Of a stretch of DNA of 64,000 nucleotides, positions 47,440 to 58,605 are shown piece by piece; the first letter of the stretch is position 1, and each line of letters opens with the position of its first letter. The position numbers and the translations under genes were made by a program. Source of the stretch: Panax quinquefolius (Eukaryota; Streptophyta; Magnoliopsida; Apiales; Araliaceae); assembly GCA_020205615.1 (NCBI GenBank), contig CM035151.1, positions 10,006,565-10,070,564 on the forward strand, given 5' to 3'. The notes below the pieces were generated by a model. It saw nothing but the letters and a program-made list of their open reading frames with translations, searched no databases and was not told the origin of the DNA.

Positions 47440-47831
47440 CACTTTCCGAACTGCTTGTTGATTGTATTGATCAATTAATTAAAGTTAACTTTATGTTAAC
47501 CACACCCCAAATAAAACTAATTAATCAAGAATCAACCAAACTAGTAAGTTTTGTTATATAGCCTTTATAGCGTGTATATGGAACATCTAAACCCACTTGA
47601 AATTTTGTTGGTATGAAAATAATTTATTTCAAACACAGTTTATTATGAAAATAGTTCCATAATCAATGCATGGAATGTCTAAATGCTTTGTTATGTTATG
47701 TTATGTCTAAAGGCACAATTTATTTCAAACACAATTTATTAACACAAAATTTGGAGCTTTGGAGGTTCAACCGCAACATATTAAGAGAATGTTGGACAGG
47801 AACTTATAAGTTACTATTTTTTAGCGTTGAA
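47440..47831. other. AT-rich DNA with a direct repeat
   Basis: 'AATTTATTTCAAACACA.TTTATTA' occurs twice, near 47619 and 47705. No gene was recognised; the open frame at 47670-47912 spans into the next MITE. Confidence 0.4.
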
Positions 47832-48126
47832 GTGTTTGGGATGACTTATTTTTTGATTTATAAGTTATTTTTGATAAGTAAAAATTCTAACTTATTAAAA
47901 ACTAACTTATAAGTCATTTTAAAATTAATAAGTTTGACCAAATGTAAAAACTATTTTGTCTTTATTTTAATTTATAAATCATTTTAACTAAACACCTTTA
48001 CATTTTATTTTAACTTAATTTCTGAAGTCAAAACACTTTTATTTATAAATTAGCACTTAACATGACTTATAAGTCAATTTTAAATTTAAACTTATAAGTC
48101 AGTTTAAAATAAATCATCCCCTAACC
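47832..48126. mobile_element. MITE-like element of about 295 bp with imperfect TIRs
   Basis: 'GTTTGGGATGACTTATTTT' at the left is mirrored by 'AAATAAATCATCCCCTAAC' at the right. Internal 'ACTTATAAGTC' palindromes are repeated. It is non-coding. The family is not determined and the TSD is unclear. Confidence 0.6.
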
Positions 48127-48444
48127 TGCCCTAAAAGTGATCACGTTTGGAGGTCCAAATGTCAGCTTGTAAATGATACAAACCCAACAAACCCTAAGCC
48201 AGCAAAGCAGAATTTACACATAAAACTCGACAGAAAGAGAGATGGTTAATAAACCTGTTTTTGGCTTGTGTTTAATAGTTGATCAATCTTTTAAAATTTT
48301 ATTTTAAAACTAAAATAAATAAAAAAATCATAGATGTTTCTGTACCTTGACTTCTTAAAGCAACTGAATCGAATTTGAGGATTTTTGCAGATACGCTATT
48401 GTCCCACTACTATAAACTATTCTCTCTAGAAGACTAAAACTTTA

Positions 48445-48495
<51 letters not shown>

Positions 48496-48581
48496 GGGTC
48501 TTGTTCACCATTATTACAACTCAGCTTCAAACTGTCTGAATTCTGAGGATGAAAGCTGTGATATTTTAATAATTTACTAAA
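48127..48581. repeat. Spacer with (TC)n(TA)n microsatellite at 48444-48495
   Basis: About 13 TC units run directly into about 13 TA units. The flanks show no frame or motif I can name. Confidence 0.85.
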
Positions 48582-48776
48582 ATGGGTGAACTTGAATTTA
48601 ATGAGATTAGAAAAAAAGAGCTGCAGAAGGAGATATGCTTTCTCTCTTTATTTAAGTTGTGTACAGAGAGAGCAGCAGAGCCTATATGTGAAAATTGGAA
48701 AGAGAAAGGGGACACTGAGCTGTCTGAAAGACTGAAACTAAAAAAGCTCTATTGTTTTTGCTTTTTAAATTACTAA
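48582..48776 (+). CDS. Small open frame, 64 residues, function unknown (doubtful)
   Basis: It opens MGELEFNEIRKKELQKE, is Lys/Glu-rich and ends after a 'LKKLYCFCFLNY' tail. It lies outside the retrotransposons, in DNA with fewer signs of indel noise, which is the only reason to list it. No domain, signal peptide or splice context was recognised; it may be chance or a first exon. Confidence 0.2.
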   Translation: MGELEFNEIRKKELQKEICFLSLFKLCTERAAEPICENWKEKGDTELSERLKLKKLYCFCFLNY

Positions 48777-48812
48777 TATTTTGTTCTAAAATTGATTTTA
48801 TGTCATTTCAAT

Positions 48813-48815
<3 letters not shown>

Positions 48816-48842
<27 letters not shown>
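48816..48842. repeat. (TA)n microsatellite
   Basis: About 13 uninterrupted TA units. Confidence 0.9.
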
Positions 48843-48846
<4 letters not shown>

Positions 48847-49524
48847 AACTACAAAAATGATCAATATAACTATAAAAAATCAAATTAAATTAGTTTTTGG
48901 TGACGGATCTGTATTTTTTATGTGCCTACAACCTAATTATAATTTTCTACTCATCTAGATGAGGTTTTTTTTTTCTATTCTCTTTTAATTTATTTTTAAA
49001 GTGAATTGTCATCACTTGTCTGGAATTCTTAAATGCAAAATATAATTTTTAAAAATAAATTTCACGAATTTGATGGTATAAAGATCATGCAAAACAGTAT
49101 GTTGATGATCTGTGGGACCTAAGAAGATATTACTCTATATTTATATTTATATATGATATGATATGATATGTTTGGTAGTAGTTGTGATATAGTCAACGAC
49201 TGGATCTCATGGTCGTGGGCCTCGTGACATTGAATTCTTCACAGAATATGAAGAAATGTTGGTTTTACAAAAATTAAATATCTTTCAATGGAATAAGGAT
49301 CAGATTGCATGGGGCCATCACAACAAATAAATATATTAATATATTATTCTATTTAGCACATCTTTAATACAATTCAAATATCTTAATCTTCTCTTACAAT
49401 ATTTATTTATGTATCATATCAAATCTCGTAAAAGAATAATTTACCCACAATTTATATATTTATATATATACGGGTAATAATTCATAATATTTATTTATTA
49501 TATTTGGATTAAAAATGGGCAAAG
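48843..49524. other. AT-rich spacer, nothing recognised
   Basis: No open frame of note and no repeat matching the rest of the window, except a short 'GATATGATATGATATG' run near 49150-49170. Confidence 0.5.
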
Positions 49525-50332
49525 ATCATCTTTATCTTTTATTATAAATATGAATGGCTATAATTAAAAATTGAGTTTTGTCATCCGCTAGAAATACTAA
49601 CGAATGAGATTAAAAAATTGATTCCTCCTCGCAGGACTTCTCTTTCGTTGACTTGTTTCGCAATTTTGGAATACTTCAAAACCTCCCCAACTATTTTCAG
49701 TTCAACCTTCCAAACACCAAACACCAAACCAAGCCAATTGATATTTCTCGGCAAAGTCAAAATGCGACTCTCTCCCTCTCATTTCTTGGCCTCCCACCCT
49801 TAATCTCATTCGAGCACATTCTGTTATTAATGGTGGAGGGAGTGTTCCGAAAAAGTCGTACTCTTGATTGGGTTCATTGGTTTACACCTCTTTTGTATGC
49901 CATAAGAAAGTGAAAAGTGAAAAGGAATTAGGAATTCCTAATGGATGCATAAGAAATTGGTGTTGAATTGGGAATTAAGGTTGCGATTTCTCCCTTTGTG
50001 ATCTCACGGAATTGGATTGAACACGAGGTGTTCATTACTCTCTCCTATTCCTATATGATAACCTCTTCAAAATGTTGCTTATGCAAAATTCATTAATAAC
50101 TTCTGCAGGTCATACTAAACACAGATGAAAAGATTTATGGTGGTGAAGGATTAGTTGGGCATGGGGAATATCTTTTTTTGTCTGATTTATTATTTTTTTC
50201 CCACTCGCTGATGGGGGCAAATGTGGGGCATAAAATTTTTTAATGTCATCTGCTAGTATTTTTAGCAGATGGCGAAACCCAATTTTTAATAATAGACGTT
50301 CATACTTGTAATAAAAGATAAAGATAGTATTT
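49525..50332. mobile_element. Fold-back (MULE-like) element with TIRs near 100 bp
   Basis: The left TIR (about 49527-49632) reads 'ATCTTTATCTTTTATTA', 'ATTAAAAATTGAGTTTTG', 'CATCCGCTAGAAATACTA'. The right TIR (about 50220-50330) is its complement with about 15-20% differences. The interior of about 590 bp is less AT-rich, with no transposase; open frames of 61 and 86 residues in it (49618-49803, 49653-49913) overlap the TIR and are unconvincing. Long TIRs fit a Mutator-like non-autonomous element. The TSD was not resolved. Confidence 0.65.
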
Positions 50333-51269
50333 ATCAATTTTAATCCATAATATATAGAAAGAGAGCTAGTTAGTTATGCATTTATAAATATTAAAGCATG
50401 ACTAACTAATGAAAAACTTGTACAAGAGTGGTTTAAACCACATATGAATTTATATATTAATTTTTGATATTTTTATATAATTTTTTTTATATACTCTTTT
50501 TTTTTTTTATGTAAAAAGAATATTATGTGAAAATATGAAAAATATGGCATATTTGATACGTGTACAGGGAAGTGCAAATATATGTGGAGTAGTATGTGAC
50601 TGCCAAGGCTGCCATATCCCATGTGTTTGGTGGTAGTGAAGGGGGCCCGCCCCTTTCATCCAAACAAAAGACTGTTATGCGTTTGACGTTCAATAAATAA
50701 ATCATCATCGTCATCATAATCATATATGACTTATCCACCTCTACTGTCTACTGTCTACTCTACTCTACTCTACTCACATGGCCTTTTCCTCTCCTTAATT
50801 GTTTTTTCATACTATACTATGCTGTACGTGCTCCCTCCCTGTCTTGGATCCTCTTAGCCGTTTGATTGTATGTGCTCCATGCATCCTAATGATCCAAGGC
50901 CTACACTGCTTCGACTCTGACTCTGTTTATGCATGTGCTGCTGATTTCCTTCTAATCGAACCCTCTGACATTAGCATTAGCATTAGCATTAGCATATATG
51001 ATGATGCAAATTAAATTAGAGTAATTCAGTAGAATTATTCGATCTTGTAAATCCAACCAAATGTGTCATGTCATGTCCTCTTGGGCATGCACACGTCAAA
51101 AGCCTCTTTAGCATAATTCTATCAACTCTCAATTCAATTAAAATCTTTCCATTGTTTTACATACATATATCAATCAATCAATTTACTTGATTCATCTCCA
51201 TCCAAACAATGCCATATAGCTAGAAAAAAAAAAGTTGGTTTACTTTAGTCAAATCTTGGTCGGTCTACA
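50333..51269. other. Spacer with simple repeats; no gene recognised
   Basis: It contains T-rich runs (50480-50510), a CTACT-type run at 50741-50775 and four GCATTA units at 50971-50996. The less AT-rich stretch 50560-50960 could be gene-flanking DNA, but open frames there (for example 50799-51014) show no protein-like features. Confidence 0.5.
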
Positions 51270-51306
51270 ATAATTTAGCAAAAAAAAAAAAAAAGAAAAA
51301 AAAAAG
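51270..51306. repeat. A-rich tract
   Basis: About 35 bases, almost all A with one G. It could be a retroposon tail, but no SINE or LINE body was recognised upstream. Confidence 0.6.
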
Positions 51307-51894
51307 TAAGTTTTGCTAGTAGTTTGTTTGTCTTAAGCTAGCTCTAGATAGGAAATAAATGAGTCAAAGACTAATTATATTGATAGGTGGTCCCGGCCCT
51401 GGGTGGTGCAACTTGATCCATTAATAATTCATCGCTTAGAACCTGAAAATATAAAAATTATTACTTTTAGAGAAATATTTTTGTTCCTAAATATAAGTCG
51501 TTTGAGAAATTCAAGTAAACATTAATTACATAGTTTTTAATATTACTCCAAATAATAAATATAACTTTATTTCCTCATTTATTTTTCGCTTCAATAAATA
51601 ACATTTTTTTTTTAATATAAAGCAATAATATGTATAATTGATGTAATATTTAATGATTTATAATTATTACCTTAATATTTACGCATAATTTAAAACGCAT
51701 TCCTATGAAAAAAGAACCAAGCGAGATATATCATCGCCCATTCAATTCCACCGCTCAAAACTTTCGACTCGACTATTATTTATGTCTGTGATTATAATTA
51801 TTTTTTCTAAAAGTATATATAATTGTTCAAGTTGGAGGCAGACATCATCATCAGTAGCTTCCATTTTTATCCAAGTGGAATGCTTCTTCATGCT
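51307..51894. other. AT-rich spacer, nothing recognised
   Basis: No open frame, TIR or match to other parts of the window was seen. Confidence 0.45.
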
Positions 51895-51962
51895 ACATAT
51901 ATATATATATATATATATATAAGTATATATCCACCCTACCCTACCCTACCCTACCCTACCCT
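51895..51962. repeat. (TA)n followed by (CCCTA)n
   Basis: About 12 TA units to 51920, then six CCCTA units at 51933-51962 (complement TAGGG, a telomere-like pentamer). Confidence 0.88.
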
Positions 51963-52124
51963 TGTAGTCTTACTTCCACCGAAGAACCTAAAGCAAGCAC
52001 CTCCTCTTACACTATACGTGCTTTTGTCCTCTCTATGGACTATGGATTACAGACTATATATGGATTACAGTATTAATTAATTAATATGATTTGCTTTCCT
52101 TTTTTCACATGCATGTGAGAGTAG

Positions 52125-52162
52125 TAGGCTTAGGCTTAGGCTTAGGCTTAGGCTTAGGGTTA
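52125..52162. repeat. (TTAGGC)n telomere-like array
   Basis: Six GGCTTA units end in 'GGCTTAGGGTTA', about 160 bp from the CCCTA array. TTAGGC is not the usual plant telomere unit (TTTAGGG). Confidence 0.85.
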
Positions 52163-52860
52163 GGGCTTGTTTGATAAAAATTAAATAAATCTGAATATGA
52201 ATGAACTGAATTTGAATGAGCTAGATCTGAATCTGAATCTGAATGAAAAAAGTTATTTGATAATTGATATATCTGAAATATCTGAATAACAGTATTTTAC
52301 TATTTTATCCTTCTAAACTATGTTGAACAAGTATATAATTTTGTCCGGACGTATTTAAAAAAATTCATTGTACAACAAATAAAAATAGATAATTCAAACA
52401 AATTATCAAACAAAGTATTGAATAATTCAAACAATTTAAACCCAAGTTTCATAGAAAATAAGAAATGTAACGAGTTAAACAAACATGTCAACATAATAAT
52501 AAAATTACATTAATTTCGGTGAGTCACTTTATAGTTCACGAGCAATTTGGTCCCGTAGATTGTCCATATATTGCACGCCTTGAGGGCCCCATTGCACTGC
52601 ATCTTGCTCTCCTTCGTGATTTTCTTCATATTTTTCATCATCTCCATCTTCATCAATTGTGGTAGCTTGATCATACTGAGCAAATAACTCATCCTCAATG
52701 TTCTCTTTTCTTATAAAATTGTGAACATCAAAGCAAGCAATAACTACATCTCTTTGCACTGAAAAAGGATAACGAGCCATCTGTTTCAATATTGGGAATC
52801 TTGCTTTTAATACACCGTAGGCACACTCAATAATATGATGGTCAAATAATATTTCTTTTT
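52163..52860 (-). mobile_element. PIF/Harbinger DNA transposon, 3' fragment
   Basis: The plus-strand left end reads TTA then GGGCTTGTTTGATAAAAATT, a plausible PIF/Harbinger terminus with a TTA target site. The non-coding part has 'GAATCTGAATCTGAAT' runs near 52227-52243, followed by the transposase C-terminus on the minus strand. The 5' part of the element is missing or unrecognisable beyond about 52850. Confidence 0.75.
52529..52843 (-). pseudogene. PIF/Harbinger transposase, C-terminal fragment
   Basis: The frame opens upstream of the first Met: 'HHIIECAYGVLKARFPILKQ', then 'MARYPFSVQRDVVIACFDVH', 'NFIRKENIEDELFAQYDQ', an acidic stretch and 'NLRDQIAREL'. The 'E..YGVLKARFPIL' and 'HNFIR' motifs mark the end of the DDE_Tnp_4 catalytic domain in plant Harbinger transposases, including the final catalytic Glu. 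The rest of the catalytic domain is absent. It would have cut and joined transposon ends; here it is a relic of about 105 residues. Confidence 0.85.
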
Positions 52861-52866
52861 AGGAAA

Positions 52867-53036
52867 AAAAAGGATCTGAGAACATAAGTTATCATTCAAA
52901 TGGCAAGAATAGGAAAAAAATGCTCTTTCAACTGTGAATTTCATAAACTCGCCAAAGGACACACTAACAGACTTGGATATATGTTCAGATGTAGCATCCT
53001 CGCAAAAGTCCCCAAAGATATGCTTGAAAGGTAGGA
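52867..53036 (-). CDS. Open frame fragment of unknown origin (possible exon)
   Basis: The minus-strand frame without ATG reads 'KHIFGDFCEDATSEHISKSV' and 'SVSFGEFMKFTVERAFFSYS', up to an A/T-rich run next to the transposase relic. It is preceded on that strand by 'CTACCTTTCAAG', an acceptor-like sequence. Its composition looks protein-like, but I do not recognise the family. It may be an exon of a host gene, or captured. Confidence 0.3.
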
Positions 53037-53749
53037 TACGTAATTAATAATTGCATGAAAAGAAATCCTATATAACCTGACATCAAAATTATAATGGTAT
53101 ATCTAATAGATAATGCAATCGCATATCTCCTATCATACGTGCTCAGTGAACATAGACTCTTATATCATATGTAGAACATGAAACTATGCATAGATAACAA
53201 ATACTAAATTCCATATAAGCATTACAAATGCTTGTTCAGATGACATAACTGCATTTGAATTGTACTTATGTCAAGTATTAAGCCATTTTCATGTAAATTT
53301 TAAAGCCAACTTCTAATAAAAGGGAAAGCAAAGCAAATGTGTGGAATTGGGATTTCAGAACAAAAGGTAATTGAAAGCCTCAAAGAGCTACTGGGATTAC
53401 TTATTGCCACTCTCTTCAAATTACTATTAAATACTACTAATAATAAAGCAGAGCTTGAAATTTATGACAAATATAATAATCTAGAATTATGCTCCTTACG
53501 TTAAATTAATATGCATGACGAATAATCAAATTCCAAAAAATCCGACAAAAAATTCCTGCAATATGTACCCTTTTCTTTTTCAAGGTGTTGATAAAAAACA
53601 TCATCAATTCCAGTCCACACAAGGAAGATTATGAATTTTGACATATATGTCGACTAGTAAAGCAAGGTAGGTACTTTTGATTTTGAAAAGTTCTGGTAAT
53701 TCTCCTTTCAGGTTCTACATGAGAAAAAGTGTAGAATTTGAAAAAAAAA
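53037..53749. other. Spacer before nest 2, nothing firm
   Basis: AT-rich DNA with a plus-strand open stretch at about 53340-53505 ('SEQKVIESLKELLGLLIATL') lacking any known motif. It ends in an A-run just before LTR K. Confidence 0.4.
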
Positions 53750-55097
53750 TGTAAGACCCCAACTTATTATTAATGAAATTTAATTTTCTCTATTTATTAT
53801 TTTGAAATAATAAGGGTTGATTTGATTAATGTGGATAGTTAGGGGTAAAATACGCAAATATTTCAAAATAAGTTAAAGTGGTTATAAAATATTCATTATC
53901 GTTGGGAATATTCGTTTGGTCGTGGAATATTAAAGATCGCTTTGAGAATATTCGCATGCGACTCAAGACAAATATGTGGGCCCCATAACTGAAAAAGCGA
54001 TTGGGTGAAGAAAACGATAAATATAAGTTGTTTAAAAATAACAAGGCGTAGTTATTCACATTAATATTGTTAAAATACTCGGTGGTTAAAACACAAGAAG
54101 ATACCAGATTGCACCAATTATTGATTCTTACGTAAGAAGGCACTACTCAATAATGGTTATGATGAATTATCGCTCAAAGATTTTATTTTATTGATTCAAT
54201 AATTGTGCGTTGATATTTTATATTCTTTGTTGTTTCAATAATTGTCATTACACAAGATTTTTCATTATCGAAGCAATAATTCATATTATCTCGAATAATA
54301 TTATTAGATAACATTATTGGCAATGTCTAGAAAGTTCATCTAAGGAGAGGTTTGGTCACCTAATCAATTGCCGCCAAGAAGAAGAAATTCTTATTGGAAA
54401 GCCCCTCTTCCCCAAGAACCCGCCTCGGTTGTCAATATTGTGATTCGTAATATTATTTGTGAATAATTAATTATTGATTCATATGATGAGAAAAATATTG
54501 ATTTTATGTGGATATAGATGGAGAAAAATTTTAATGTGACAATTGTTGAAAATTGAAATTTTATCTTTTCTCGATAAAATAATTCATTTAAATATATTAT
54601 TATATTTTAATAATATAATAATGGTGATATTTTTACAACTAATGTGGAATATATGAGTATCTGAGGAGGAAGAGTATTTTATTGCAATAAATGTTTAAAA
54701 CATGTTAAACATGTCATTGGACTCCATTTATCGATTCGAAATTTGATTATACCTTTGTAAAATCGCTTGTTTGTGGATTTAGGTTAATTTTTGTTTGGAA
54801 TTTGGAAAAACTTTCTTCCGCAAAGTTGTAGAGAATTGAATTTCCTATGAAAAGTCCTTAGATTTGAATTTTTTGATAAAAGGGCTATTTATTACTTAAT
54901 TATTGAAGTTAGAAAAACTCAAATAATTGATTTTTGGAAGTTTTAATTATTTTTATTAAGAAAAACGTTTTTATTGTTTTTGGCACATGTGTGGCTGAAG
55001 TTTGGACCAGATTTGTGTGCTTAGGAAATTTGATTATATATATTATTATTATATTAAATTTTCTGCTTTGGTGTTCTAAGCATTTTCCTATAAATAG
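53750..55097 (+). repeat. LTR K (type 1, U3 part only), broken by L
   Basis: TGTAAGACCCCAACTTATT starts after 'GAAAAAAAAA'. It follows the type-1 U3 to the TATA box at 55089-55096 and stops one base later. It contains GTGGGCCC near 53977. The rest of K lies beyond the window. Confidence 0.88.
55089..55096 (+). promoter_or_regulatory. TATA box of LTR K, split from its LTR by insertion L
   Basis: TATAAATA is followed by G and then L's TGTGACGCC. AATAG (55093-55097) would be L's left TSD. Confidence 0.7.
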
Positions 55098-55722
55098 TGT
55101 GACGCCCCCAAAATTAGGTATACGTCACCCATCTTGGGTCGCCACTTAGATGGTAAGATGTAATTTAAATACAACTTACTAATATAACTGTCGTATAATA
55201 CGACATAAAGCGTGAGTTTGAATACAAATATTGTCTACTAGATATTATACAAACTCAAAAGGAGTCCTCATTACAATTATTATCACACTATTTCACGTAA
55301 TAGTGATGACTACTAATGTTATCCTCGGACCATTACTCCGCTCCCGACTCGCCCCAAAATTTATATTCTCATTTTCGAAGAGTAAAGTGAAAGAAAGGGT
55401 GAGCTCAACTAGCCCAAGAAGAAATATTATAACTAAGATAATGCGAGAATAAATTATCAATAGTCTTCAACAATGTTAAACCGATAAAATACAATAGACA
55501 ACCGGTTTAATCTGCAATGAATATGCAATCCATTAAAAAAGAGTCAAGTAGAAAATAAAGTCTACTATCTTTTAGGTTTTAAAAAGTTTTCATAAATTTT
55601 TATCACTAAGACTCAGTTTAATGAATAAACCACAATATCTAATCATCCTCGTATTCACTGGTCAAGGATTTTCATCAAATTATCAATGGTTATGACTATA
55701 CCGAATCACCCTCGGTCATAAT
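55098..55722 (-). repeat. LTR L (minus, type 2 or 3, 3' portion), broken by M
   Basis: TGTGACGCCCCCAAAATTAGG starts it; the text follows J's and C's LTRs to 'CGGTCATAAT', where M begins. The remainder lies outside the window. Confidence 0.88.
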
Positions 55723-58421
55723 TGTAAGACCTCAAATTTTTTAATAAAAAGGAATTTCCTTTATTTATTATTTTGAAATAGTAAGGGTTGATTTGATTAA
55801 TGTGGATAGTTAAGGGTTAAATACGTAAATATTTCAAAATAAGCAAGTGGTTATAAAATATTCATTTTTGTCTGGGAATATTCGTTTGGTCGTGGAATAT
55901 TCAGATCTTTCGTCGGGAATATTCGTATAACGGCAGTACGATGGCATGTGTGGGCCCCATAACTGAAAAGCGATTGGATGAGGAAAACACAAAGTTTGGG
56001 TGGTTATAAATAACGGCGTAGTTATTCTCAATTAAGATCGTTGGAATATCTTGGTTAAAATACGATGAATACGCGTGGTAGCACAAGAAACACACCAGTA
56101 CGCACAAGATTGTTGAATTATTGATCCTTACGTAAGAAGGCACTACTCAATAATTTTCACAAAGAGTTCTCGCTCAATATTTTATTTTATTGATTCAATA
56201 ATTGTTGCGTTGATATTTTATATTATTATTGTTTCAATAATTGTCATCGCACAAGATTTCCCATTATCGGATCAATAATTCATATTATTTGAATAATATT
56301 ATTAGATAACATTATTGGCAATGTCTAGAAAGTTCGCCTACAGGAGAGGTTTGGTCACCTAATCAAGGCTACCAAGAAGTGAGAGATCCTTATTGGAAAG
56401 CCCCTCTTTCCGGGAACAAACTGGTCATTATAAATGTGATTCGTAATATTATTTGTGAATAATTAATTATTGATTCATATGATAAGGAAATATTTATTTT
56501 ATATGAATATAAATGATGGATTTATTTATGTGGTTATTAATGAAGGAATTAATGTTGAGGTGTTTTATCAAGATTTTATCGGATTGGAGGTGTTAAAAAT
56601 CAAATCGTGGGTTTTGAGATATATCATGGGGTTATAATTTTTAATCCGACCGTTGGATTGTGGTAATTTTTGGGTATGTTATACATACATAAGTTGAGTA
56701 TATGTCCACAAATTTTGAACCGTTAAAATGCACGAATGATTTGTTGTGAATTTTAAGAGGTGCTTGATTCTAAATTAGGTTTATAATTGATTTTGGTGGA
56801 AAATTCTAGAATTGAGTGGGCCCCACTTGTGGTTGGTGAAGAAATGTGCTGAATTTTATTTCAAATGTGGTGGGTGGCAATAGTAGTAGTAAAGCCATCG
56901 TGTAAAGGTGTCAAGTCCGCTTTACGGCTAACATTTTCCTATAAAATAGGGGCTAAGTTAGAATTGAAAATCACACCGTAAACAAAGTTTTCTCTTTCTC
57001 TATATATATCGAGCGTATTTTGTGAGTATTTAGATACTTTGAGTCATTGTCAAAGACAAAGTTTCATTCAAAGATCACTTCGAACCTTTCCTTCCAAGAA
57101 ATCGATTCTTTCGAGGTAAGGGATATTATTTTTTTCGTAATGATATTATTTCTTCAATATCATTATCTTTGAAATGTCGATCCAAGTTTTTATCAAATTT
57201 GGAACTTTTTCATGTCTGGGTTACTATTCATGAGTTATTATTCACGAGTTACTATTCATGAGTTACTATTCACGAGTTACTATTCACTTTCAGTACTATT
57301 CACGAAGCGTGAAAAATGTTTTTTTGTGGAATTTCTATCTTTTGGTGTTTGAGTTACTATTCACGATATCTAAGATTATTCACGATACCAAGACTATTCA
57401 CGATATCACGGACTATTCATCTGAAAATAAAATTTCTTCTTTTTCGTCAAAATATCTATTCGGATACTAGCTTTGATCAGATCCATGTTTTGATCATTCT
57501 TGAATTTTACACCACTATGATTATTTTTGAGGTATTTTTGGGACGTGGATAAAACCAAGTACGAATCCTTAATCCTTAATCCTTGTCATTTTGTTTCATT
57601 GGATTCGTTCTAAAAAAATATTTTCATCATCCTCGCCTTAAATGATGATATTATTGAATATCTTTGGCTGCAGCAGGCAAAAGATGAATGATTTTCGAAG
57701 AATATCTTTGGCCCAGTAAAAAGATGAAGCGGTGTTTAAATGAACACGACCGATCGATGAATATCTTTGGCCTTTAGTGCAAAGATGAGCAGTGTTGAGA
57801 TGAACATGATGGATTGATGAATATCTTTGGCCCGATTGTAGTGCAAAGATGAATATTTGATTTGAGATGAATATTGATTGATGTTACTGAGGATAAAATA
57901 TTGATGATGGATCGTTAAATTCATAGATTATAGTAGATTTCATTCTCTACGTAACTCTTCTATGAATTATTATTTCCGGCCGCTAATATTGATCCGAAAC
58001 TTGTTGTCTATTGTATTCTATCGATTTTTTCCTCGTTGGAGACTAACGATAATTTGTTATATATTATCTTAGTCATAATATTCTTTATCGGGCTAGTTGA
58101 GCTCACCCTTTTCCTTGTTGTTCCATTCTTCTTCCTCGTGGAGGCGAGAATGTAATGAGTACTTAGTCGGGTATGGAATGAAGGTTCTAGAGAGTTGTTT
58201 AGTAGTCCTCACCATTTTTGTAAAATAATGTATCAATAATTATGATGGGGATTTATTTGCATATGTGGATATTGTCTGTAAGACAATATTATATTTAAAC
58301 TCTCATGATATATATTGTCGTATTTCACAAGACATTTGTATTATTGAAGTTGTAGTTTGTTTCTTGTACCATGTATTTGGCGACTCGTAATGGGTGTGTG
58401 TATACCTATTTTGGGGCGTCA
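55723..58421 (+). repeat. 5' LTR of element M (type 1)
   Basis: TGTAAGACCTCAAATTTT to TTTTGGGGCGTCA. GTGGGCCC is at 55950-55957 and 56816-56823. The promoter reads TATAAAATA (56940-56948). Repeat arrays lie at 57218-57420 and 57650-57855. Confidence 0.92.
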
Positions 58422-58423
58422 CG

Positions 58424-58438
58424 GTTGGTATCGAGCTT
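58424..58438 (+). other. PBS, element M
   Basis: 'GTTGGTATCGAGCTTAGG' directly follows the LTR end. Confidence 0.78.
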
Positions 58439-58605
58439 AGGGATATGATCTCCATGAGATCGGGAATAAAACTAGGAGGAGAGACGAGTAAATCCTTCGC
58501 TTAGTGTGTCCTACCTAAGCTTATTTGTTGGTTGGTCATATTATAGGGTATTATGTGATTTGTTAATTTATTTAATTAACCCTTGTTTTATGATAGTTTT
58601 TTAGA

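Noticed and set aside
48444..48495. TC/TA microsatellite as a core promoter of a host gene
   Set aside because: Pyrimidine-rich tracts are common near plant genes, but no convincing coding sequence follows; the 64-residue frame downstream is too weak to anchor it.
50799..51014. 71-residue open frame in the island as a gene
   Set aside because: It ends in a simple-repeat-derived 'SISISISI' run and shows no conserved motif or splice context.
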